Part shown: positions 56,690 through 64,000 of the stretch, one piece after another
How positions within the stretch are numbered: the first letter of the stretch is position 1
Layout: the number at the start of each line of letters is the position of its first letter
Assembly: GCA_025200525.1 (NCBI GenBank)
Contig: CM045758.1
Span: 57,445,649 to 57,509,648 of the forward strand
Direction: 5' to 3'
DNA length: 64,000 bases
Source: Camellia lanceoleosa
Lineage: Eukaryota > Streptophyta > Magnoliopsida > Ericales > Theaceae
Translations under genes and position numbers: made by a program
The notes under the pieces: generated by a model
What the model was told of the DNA's origin: nothing
Database searches by the model: none
What the model saw: the letters and a program-made list of their open reading frames with translations, nothing else

Positions 56690-59600
56690 ATGGCGGGTCA
56701 TTTTCCATTCGGTGGAGGTCCTCCAGGTGCCGGGGATGATTTTGATCTCATGACACTGCCCCCGAGGGTCCGCCCTTTCATTCCCGATCGTTATGCTCCA
56801 GCGGTGCATAGGCTTCCGCGAGCCACTTTTCGTCATTTCACTGAATTCAACGATCGAGCACCCGGGGATCTTCTTCTACGAGAGCCGGAGCACCACCTCT
56901 CCTACGATGCAGAGGTATTTCACTTTATTCTCTGTATTTCTCGTGCATTTCATACTCCTGCCATGCTTAGACACATAGTTTAACTTACGACATGGTACTT
57001 GCATCCCGAGCATGTAACTTAAACACTTGAATTTCATGAACACCTGGCATATTGAATAATCGTGAACGCACAGTGCACATTAGTTAGAAATTGAACACAC
57101 AGCTCAAACATTGATTCAACGAAGACACAACCCGAAGTTGAAAATGAGCACACAGCACATATTGACTAAGAGTAGAACACGCAGCCCCGAAACTCAGATT
57201 TTCTGAACACGCAGCCCAGCTTTGAAGCGAACACACAGCCCACTGATTAAAAGTAGAACATACAGCCCTAAACTTTGATGCACTGAACACACAGCCCAGA
57301 TTCGAAGCGAACGCACAGCCCACTGATTGAAAGTAGAACACACAGTCCCAAACTTGAAGCGAACACACGGCCCACTGATTTGAAGTAGAACACACAGTCC
57401 CAAATTGAAGCGAACACACATTTAATCGATTAGAAGTAGAACACACATCCCAAATTGAAGCGAACACACACTTAATCGATTAGAAGTAGAACACACATTC
57501 CCCAAATTGAAGCGAACACACACCTTAATCGATTAGAAGTAGAACACATAGTCCCAAATTGAATTAACATACGTTCTAATCGATTAGAAGTAGAACACAC
57601 ATTCCCCAAATTGAAGCGAACACACAAATCGATTTTCGAAACTTTGAACACGCAACCCAAATACCAAATTCATCGAACACGCAATTTCATTTTCACTCCA
57701 TTTGCACGCAATTTCATTTTTACTTCATTTGCACACACTCATTTTCACTTCATTTGTCGATCTATGCATTTATTCGAATGCAGTTCACTCTCGACAAGGC
57801 GAGGATATGGCCGTCGCGCGAGGGAGTGGTATTTTGAGCTCCTAAGTTGTCAGGATTGGTTGACTTTGCAGGATTCGGGCCATTCTGCAGAGGGTTATCT
57901 CATTGCCTCATCAGTAGGACTTTATTTGCTGCTTTGGCGGAGAGATGGTGGGACACCACCAATTCTTTCCATTTTTCTGCCACCGGGGATATGACCATGA
58001 CCCCACTGGACTTTGCTGTACTCACTGGCCTAGACGTAGGCGGTGGGCCCATTCCCTACGACGAGGATATGGGTCAGTGGGAGGCTGCCTGGATGCACCT
58101 ATTGGGGACACATCCGCCTGTAGACAGAGGTTCGGGGAGGGTCCGATACTCCTGGTTTGCTTCCCATTTCCGGCGGCCACAGATGGAGCCTGAGACTCCT
58201 GAGGAGGCGGAGCAGTATGCCCGCGGTTTCCTTATGTATCTCTTCGGCACCACCTTGTTTGCTGATAGAGGGAACATGGTAGGATTATATCTCCTGAGTG
58301 CTCTGGTAGACCTCTCACAGGTCGGCCAGTATGATTGGGGCGGCGGCCGGCTACCTCAGATCGTTACATGAGCGCAGCCTCGCACACGAGGGGACTTACT
58401 CGGCTCTTGGAGAGCCCGGAGGTACATTCTGCCCTCTTGATTTACATTTGTGCTCCTTACTACTTGTTCACTGCACACACGGCGACTTTGCATTCTCAGA
58501 TTCACATTCTACACTGCTTTTCTCAGCTATGGGTGTATGTGTATTTTCCCACATTGGCTCCGGAGATGGAGGTGGCAGGGCCTCCGACGACTCCGTATTC
58601 ATTGATGTTTGAGGGTGAGCATCTACCGAGGCCTCGGGAGACTCTCTTCTCTCTGCGACAGTACTTTGACACTGTTCGGGCGACAGAGGTATTTCAGAAC
58701 TCTCAGCTCCTTTCATTTTCATCTTTGATCTGTTATATATTCTGATTCCTGATTGATTTATGCACCGGTTGTCCGCAGATCACTTGGCAGCCCTGGACAG
58801 TCTTTGGCGATGATCTCGACAATCAGTTCCCCGGAGGGTCGACTAGTTCGATGATTCTGCCGAGGACCATCGGCAGGCTTGGTTCTGGGGAACGTTTTCA
58901 GCGTCAGATATGGGGGGGCAATTCTCAGGACCCTCCTGCTGTGCCTCCAGACACCATGCGGACTGCTGATAGATTATCCCCTGAGGAGGTCAGTAGTGCT
59001 ATGCAGGGCAGTGATGCCTTATTACATCTTCTTGAGGGGAACTACGCCACCTATCGCCGCATATACTTGATGCCCTCCCTGACGGGAGTACGGGCTCCAC
59101 CACGGAGGTCCACTGGCGTACCATCTTCGAGTCGCGCCCGTGCTACAGATATCCCTTCTTCTAGCAGGGCCGGCACATCTAGAGGTAGAGGCAGTTCGAT
59201 TCCTCCGATCCCTCCGACTCTTGATCACCCTGGATGGCCAGAGATGCCGACTGAGTTAACGAGTTGGCAGTATGGGACCACTCCTCCGATCCCGATTCCT
59301 ATTCCGATGGAGCCTCCGATGCCCGGTCATAGATATGTCAGTGATCCTGACTCGCCACCGGTATGTTCCACTATTTTTCATTTGTCACACAGACATTTTG
59401 GCAGTCACTTATTTATTGATGAGTTGAGCTTGTATCTGCAGCCACCTCGGGAGTACATAGACCAGATGCTCGGGGTGGTGGCCTCACTGGAGGGGATGGT
59501 CTTGCGTAGAGAGGCACAGATGTCCATCATGGGCTTCCAGGTACCCTTCATCTTTCTTGCATTTTATCATTCTGCAGCATTGATAGGTTGTGTAGAACAC

Positions 59601-60051
59601 ATCTGGCACACACCTCACTCACATACTATACTTGCACCTGCTTTTTATGTTTGAACTGATGTATTGCACTTTCCATTTTCAGATGCCTCCTGTATATGCT
59701 CAGCCGCAAGCTGGGCCACCTGGGTCTTTTCAGAGAGGTCGAGGCGCTAGACCTGCTCGAGGTACAGGGACTCAAGGAGCTGGGCCATCCAGGCCTTACC
59801 GAGGAGCTCGAGGAGCAGGGTCGTCTCGCAGACGCAGGGCAATCATTGAAGAGGATGAGGAGGAGGTCGCAGATCACGTGTCAGAGGCATCTCCTGGCGA
59901 AAGAGGTTCCGGTCTTGGTTCCGGAAGCGGAGATGAGCCTGAGGGAGATCCGGAGGATGACAGCTCCGATCCAGATGGTGATGGTGATGCAGAGATTATC
60001 CCACAGAAGAGGATGAGAGGGCCCCCACATTCTCGTTCGCGGGGACACTGA
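56690..60051 (+). pseudogene. Antisense plant mobile domain (PMD, MAIN/MAIL-like) gene of element C
   Basis: Six exons with GT-AG introns: 56690-56914, 57784-58421, 58527-58688, 58779-59360, 59442-59540, 59683-60051. The PMD is in exons 2-3: LAERWWDTTNSFHFSATGDM, TMTPLDFAVLTGLDVGGGPI, LYLLSALVDLSQVGQYDWGG, LWVYVYFPTLAPE. Exon 4 starts ITWQPWTVFG, the usual W-rich end of the domain, then a Ser/Pro/Arg linker (SRARATDIPSSSRAGTSRGR). Exon 6 is Gly/Arg-rich, then strongly acidic, ending MRGPPHSRSRGH. Exon 2 is damaged: frame changes near 57800-57870 and at about 58345. Exons 3-6 stay in frame. Cellular PMD proteins (MAIN, MAIL1) act in the nucleus in gene expression and transposon silencing; PMD copies are also carried by transposons. 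The role inside a retrotransposon is unknown; interference with silencing is a guess. Confidence 0.82.
57080..57660. repeat. 51-bp tandem array in intron 1 of the PMD gene
   Basis: GAAGCGAACACACA recurs at 57304, 57356, 57407, 57457 and 57509 (steps 50-52) with TTAATCGATTAGAAGTAGAA between, and more degenerate units on both sides. Cys-rich frames on the minus strand are translations of the repeat. Confidence 0.85.
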
Positions 60052-60631
60052 TGTTATTTCCTGCTTTATTCTACTTTTTTGGCTAGTAGTTTGTAGCACT
60101 TTGCACATTGTTAGGCAGTTTTAATTTTGCAAAACTTGTACCTTTTATTCTGTAAAACATGATGGAATGAAATAGCTTTTGAAAGGATGTTTGTATTTGA
60201 AATTCTTGCATCGCATCGCATCATTTTGCACAAGAATGGAATTGAATGGAAATGTGCCTCATGTATTTACCGGGTCAGGTAATGAACCGACGCAACAAAT
60301 AAAAACAAACCGACTCACTAAGAAATAACAGATTCTTAGCAAGTTTACAACTCGATAAACAAAGTACAACAATGTTAACGACTTGACAAAATTATGTAAT
60401 CAAAAAGTAACAACTCAAAACACAAAATGCGATAGCTCGACAAAACTTACAACTCGATAAGCAAAACAAAACATACTTCAGATGGACAATCTGGATAACG
60501 GAATGTACCCGAAACCGAGAGAAATGGAGGCCTTCGACATTCCCGATGCATGCAAATGCTTCAAACTTTCTTCCGGCGGGCAAAATGGGACCTAATGCGA
60601 GGCCGAAAGCATTTCGCATTTGAAGACGAAA
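60052..60631. other. Spacer between the two antisense genes
   Basis: Presumed 3' untranslated region of the PMD gene (AATGAAATAG near 60164) and intergenic DNA. Recurrent ACAACTCGATAA words at 60346-60465. No gene. Confidence 0.5.
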
Positions 60632-60735
60632 AGGTGGCCGGCCTACTAGGATAGATGGCCGGCCAGCCACCCCTCCCACAACCACCGAAATGTTGACAAG
60701 TGTCCCTTGAATAGTGTTTTGCCCCTCTATAAAAG
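60632..60735 (+). promoter_or_regulatory. Promoter of the antisense DUF7745-like gene
   Basis: AGGTGGCCGGCC and GATGGCCGGCCAGCCACC (60632-60672) precede a good TATA box, TCTATAAAAGCTCC (TATAAAAG at 60728-60735), 46-53 bp upstream of the ATG at 60781. This is the clearest promoter in the window. Confidence 0.65.
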
Positions 60736-60780
60736 CTCCACTCTTGGAACTTATTCATTTCATCACCTTTCCTCACAAAA

Positions 60781-62067
60781 ATGGAAGCATTTCTTACCGA
60801 AAATCTCACATCTTGGATTTCTTCTCTAGATGGCTCGGAGAAGTTGAATTTCCGGGGTTTCGGCTTGAATGCACTATTCACGTTGAGGCGGACTCCACTG
60901 CACCTTTCTTTCCTCCATGCCGCGGCAAGGTTTTGGAATCCGGTGACGCATGTCTTCAGCTTTGGAGGGCAAGAGGTATGTCCTACCTTTGAAGATTTTC
61001 AAGCTTTGATGGAGTCTGAACGCTCAGAAGAGATCTTGCCTCAGTCTCGTTTCGGTCATGCCCAAGCTTTAGGGCAGATGTGCGGTCTCAACGCGCATGA
61101 TGCTCGATCTCTGATTAGTAATGGGATGTTGGATATCCCGAGCCTGATTTACCGATTCTCTGATGCCGGTAACCGCAATGACCATCATTGGCAAGGTTTC
61201 CGGCAGCATGCCCTCTGCTTGTGCCTGTTATCCCATTTTCTGTTTGTTTCGGGCTCTGGAGGAGCTAACATCCGCTTGATTGAAGTTGCTCAAGGCTTGA
61301 GGGAAGGAAAGAGTTGTATTGCCATGACTTTGGCCGAGACACTGATGGGTCTAGATGCCTTCTACCGCCAAGAGACAACCAGGTTTGCAGGGAGTCCACT
61401 ACTGCTACAGGTAATGTTTCCTACCCAAGCTCACATGTATTTGCTTACATCACTCGGCCCTCGGGCTCGATTTTCCTCACAAAACCTTTATCTTACTTTT
61501 CCCTCATCGCTCATCTCTCTATTCTTTATTCTCTCATTTTTCATCCCTCCCCAGATATGGTTGATGGATAAATTGCGAGTTGTGGACTCTTGCCCTGCTT
61601 ATTCAGCCCGCGGCTACTTCTTTCGGCAACGCCTGGTTAATGCTCCTGACGAGAGCTGGTGGTTTGAATGGATGTGCAACTTGTCGGCTGAACGCATTGC
61701 TTGGCGCTGCCCTTGGCTCAACCTCCCGGCGATGAGCTATAACATGTTCCAGGATACTGGGATCCGTTTGATCGGCTTGACCCATTGTGTATTCTATTTC
61801 CCGTTCCGCATTCTGCGTCAGTTTGGCCATGATCAGACTTGCCCTCCGGAGGGGATTGAGTACCCAGCCACTTTCTCGGTTCGAGGTGCACACCTTGCCC
61901 GGCATACTACAGCTTGGAGGACTAGAGAGCTGCTGTCCCCTGCCCCTACTTTTAGTTGCACTTTATCTGACGAGTGCTGGGATTGGCTGAACGAGGAGGC
62001 ACAGGTTGGGCCTAAGCTGGTATCAGAGGCTTCAACTAGCTCTGGCAGGGGGCGTAGGGACATCTGA
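60781..62067 (+). CDS. Antisense DUF7745-like protein of element C
   Basis: The ATG at 60781 follows a TATA box at 60728. Exon 1 (60781-61410) encodes MEAFLTENLTSWISSLDG, FWNPVTHVFSFGGQEVCPTF, EDFQALMESERSEEILP and HWQGFRQHALCLCLLSHFLF. Exon 2 (61555-62067) encodes IWLMDKLRVVDSC, WWFEWMCNLSAERIAWRCPW, a PFRILRQFGHDQTCP block and a Ser/Gly/Arg end. The 144-nt intron (GTAATG...CTCCCCAG) is a multiple of three and stop-free, so the unspliced frame is also open (428 codons); spliced it gives 380. The plan matches plant transposon-associated DUF7745 proteins, which are distantly like the PMD fold; function unknown. It has no stop or frame change, unlike neighbouring genes of the element, which hints at recent activity or selection. 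Confidence 0.75.
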   Translation: MEAFLTENLTSWISSLDGSEKLNFRGFGLNALFTLRRTPLHLSFLHAAARFWNPVTHVFSFGGQEVCPTFEDFQALMESERSEEILPQSRFGHAQALGQMCGLNAHDARSLISNGMLDIPSLIYRFSDAGNRNDHHWQGFRQHALCLCLLSHFLFVSGSGGANIRLIEVAQGLREGKSCIAMTLAETLMGLDAFYRQETTRFAGSPLLLQVMFPTQAHMYLLTSLGPRARFSSQNLYLTFPSSLISLFFILSFFIPPQIWLMDKLRVVDSCPAYSARGYFFRQRLVNAPDESWWFEWMCNLSAERIAWRCPWLNLPAMSYNMFQDTGIRLIGLTHCVFYFPFRILRQFGHDQTCPPEGIEYPATFSVRGAHLARHTTAWRTRELLSPAPTFSCTLSDECWDWLNEEAQVGPKLVSEASTSSGRGRRDI

Positions 62068-62339
62068 CTTGACTATGCCCCAGATTTATTGCTTTATTAG
62101 TACTTTCAAGTTTTCATTATGAATGTAATAAAAAGCAACTTCAATTGTATGCAAGAGCATAAGAACTTTATTTTGAAATCAATGAAATTGAAGGTTGTGG
62201 TACTGAAAATTCTCCACTTTTGGTCCAAAAATGGTCTTAGTTGTGAAGAGATTAATTTGAACAAAGTCAACGTTTATTAAAACTTTTCAAAATCATTTTC
62301 GATATGGATCAGAAATGGACACGCCTGAGATCTGTCACT
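62068..62339. other. 3' region of the DUF7745-like gene
   Basis: Short unique sequence with AATGTAATAAAAAGC at about 62123, a plausible polyadenylation region. Confidence 0.5.
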
Positions 62340-62495
62340 GAGATGCACAATCCCGTATCCTAGCAACTGGAAAGTTGCCCCTAGTTTGAAAAGGTGCCTC
62401 GGCAAAGTATAGCAACGGAAAGTTGCCCCTAGTCTGGAAGATGCCGCAACACTTCATTGCAACGGAAAGTTGCCCCTAGTCTGAATAGCACTGTA
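62340..62495. repeat. Short tandem repeat of element C between integrase and antisense gene
   Basis: Three units of about 50 bp built on GCAACGGAAAGTTGCCCCTA (62364, 62411, 62460). Each contains the dyad GCAAC...GTTGC. It occupies the same position as the arrays of elements A and B. Confidence 0.75.
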
Positions 62496-62809
62496 CCGGA
62501 GATCACGATAAATGCTGATGAATAGAGATGACTGAGATGATCAGAATGGACAAAGTTGATCGGGGAAAAGATTATGACTGAACTTCAGGATGAAGCTGCC
62601 TACGTATCCCAAAGATGGGAATCAAGTCTTACGTAGTTCAGGATCAGGTTCGCTCGGGTATTTTCGCTCTCCTTTTGCGCTCTAACTTTTGCCAAGGCCG
62701 CCCTTTGCGGGTTTTCAACCTTGCGAGCTCAGTTTTTATAATTTTCAAATTTTCTATGCTCTGAATTTTGCCTAGGTCGCCCTTTCGGGTTTTCGGCCTA
62801 GCGAGCCTC
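62496..62809. other. Integrase 3' flank of element C
   Basis: Contains an inverted pair, GCCTACGTATCCCAAAGATG and TCTTACGTAGTTC, and two near copies of a unit TTTGCC(A/T)AGG(C/T)CGCCCTTT...GGGTTTTC (62690 and 62767). These probably belong to the 3' untranslated region of the retrotransposon. No gene. Confidence 0.45.
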
Positions 62810-63965
62810 TCAAGGATAATATTTCTTCAACTTGTCCATGTTGATCGGTTGGGAAAACTCCAAGCCATCTAGATCCATCAGAACCACAGCCCCACCTGAC
62901 CAGATTGACTTGATGATATAAGGACCAGTCCAATTAGGTCTGAACTTGCCCCTTGGGTCGTGGATGGGAGCTCGGTTGTCCTTCAGTACCAAATCTCCTT
63001 CTTTCAAGTTCCTGGACTTAACCTTCTTGTTAAAAGCCCGGGCAATTCTGCGTTGATAACCTTGGACATGGTACAGTGCTTTCAGCCTTCTTTCATCGAA
63101 AAGCATGAGTTCCTCAAATCTATTCTCACGCTAACTGCTTCGCTATCCGCACTCGCCAATACTCGTAACGACGGGACCTCAATCTCAATAGGCAGAACGG
63201 CCTCCATCCCATAGACCAATGAGTACGGAGTCGCCCCAGTAGAAGTTCTGATCGAAGTCCTGTAGCCCCACAGAGCAAACGGCAGCTTGTCTGGCCAGTC
63301 CCGATAGGTTTCCACCATCTTCTGTAATATGCGCTTGATGTTCTTGTTGGCGGCCTCAACTGCTCCGTTGGTTTGCGGCCGGTAAGTAGATGACTTATGA
63401 AAAGCCACATTGTATTTCTCCAACAAATCAATCACCTCCTTCTTGAAGTGGGAACCATTATCTGAAACTATTTCATTTGGGACTCCGTAGCGACAGATAA
63501 TGTTGTTTCTGATGAATTTTGCAACGTGTGAAGCTTTCAACACTGCATAAGATTGGGCCTCAACCCACTTTGTAAAGTAATCTATCGCTACAAGGATGAA
63601 CTCATGCCCATTCGACCCTTTTGGCGTGACAGCCCCGATTACATCAATTCCCCAGACAGAAAACGGCCATGGCGAAGTCATGTTGTACAGCTTTGACGGC
63701 GGAATGTTCATGCGATTTGCATGAATTTGACATTTATGGCATCGCCGGACGAAACCAATACAATCCTCCTCCATGGTGGACCAATAATAACCTGTCTAAG
63801 GATCTTCCTTGCCAGCATTACCCCATTCATGTGTGCTCCACATTCTCCTCCGTGGATGGCTTCCATCAGGCGCTTTGACTCTTCTGCATCAACGCACAGT
63901 TTATGCATTCCCAGATGACCCCTTCTATACAGTTTACCCCCGCAGATGATGAACTGAACGGCCAA
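62810..63965 (-). pseudogene. Integrase of element C
   Basis: Reads right to left. IICGGKLYRRGHLGMHKLCV and the HHCC finger (HGGECGAHMNG, RCHKCQIHAN), core D,D,E at WGIDVIG, IVSDNGSHF and NGAVEAANK, then WPDKLPFALWGYRTSIRTST and a C-terminal barrel (NLKEGDLVLKDNRAPIHDPR, FRPNWTGPYIIK) ending INMDKLKKYYP. Two frame changes are seen: near 63795 (one base short before the YYW of the finger) and near 63115 (before LMLFDERRLKALYHVQGYQ). The catalytic residues are intact and no premature stop was seen, so decay is by indels. The rest of pol continues beyond the window edge. Confidence 0.9.
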
Positions 63966-64000
63966 TCTTCTTATTGCCCTTTTGTCTTTGGCATTTACCC

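Larger units (their letters stand above)
49276..64000 (-). mobile_element. Retrotransposon C: Ogre-like Ty3/gypsy element, Tat lineage (partial)
   Basis: Minus orientation. The 3' LTR is 49276-55511; then come two antisense genes (plus strand), a short repeat zone and the integrase running off the right edge. Integrase motifs ([39 protein letters not shown]) resemble Ogre-type Tat elements, whose LTRs can exceed 5 kb. The purine tract and LTR start read AAAGAGGGGCAAC then TGTAGACACCCC on the minus strand. Reverse transcriptase, gag and the 5' LTR lie outside the window, so total size is unknown. Confidence 0.82.

Noticed and set aside
57084..57660. Cys-rich minus-strand frames resembling small secreted proteins
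   Set aside because: They are translations of the 51-bp intron array; cysteines come from the repeated ACACACAG/GCAC words.
60781..62067. A single uninterrupted 428-codon exon
   Set aside because: The stretch 61411-61554 begins GTAATG, ends in a pyrimidine-rich CCCCAG, is low-complexity, and splits a conserved block, so it is better read as an in-frame intron; long-read RNA would settle it.

Overview
The window is nuclear DNA from a flowering plant, most likely a eudicot. It holds an extracytoplasmic LRR receptor-like protein of the EIX/Cf type, a broken type-A response-regulator exon, GT-AG introns, and a deep pile of plant transposable elements. Nothing bacterial or organellar was seen. 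A woody eudicot order such as Fagales is only a guess.

Layout. 1-4200 is AT-rich intergenic DNA with a response-regulator pseudogene exon, an unusual palindromic tandem repeat (905-1790), a Tourist-like MITE and a hAT-like MITE. 4241-7438 is the only intact ordinary host gene, a single-exon receptor-like protein. 7439-10424 is intergenic, with a SINE-like insertion and a fold-back MITE. 10425-16110 is the ORF1 of a LINE, cut by three insertions: an unknown 2.1 kb segment, an LTR-like segment and a small Mutator-like element with 10-bp target duplications. 16111-about 22650 is retrotransposon A, a truncated Tat-lineage Ty3/gypsy element. 24106-37500 is a large Mutator-like element of the transposase-plus-ULP-protease type. 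It has a 9-bp target duplication and carries, in introns of its protease gene, a CACTA element (30059-34142) with captured nucleotide-sugar-transporter exons and a second Tourist-like MITE. 37882-49272 is retrotransposon B, a complete but dead Tat-lineage element. 49276 to the window end is retrotransposon C, an Ogre-like Tat element with a 6.2 kb LTR.

The most interesting theme is that retrotransposons A, B and C all carry spliced genes on the strand opposite to gag-pol, between integrase and the 3' LTR. In A and B it is the same coiled-coil gene. In C there are two: a plant mobile domain (PMD, MAIN/MAIL-like) gene and a DUF7745-like gene with an uninterrupted frame. In all three, a tandem repeat whose unit contains short dyads lies where sense and antisense transcripts converge. 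In C, a GGCCGGCC-rich module lies upstream of both antisense genes and also inside the LTR.

Most mobile-element genes are decayed. In the A/B comparison, every premature stop whose ancestral codon can be read from the other copy is explained by C-to-T (or G-to-A) change, the signature expected of methylated, silenced DNA.
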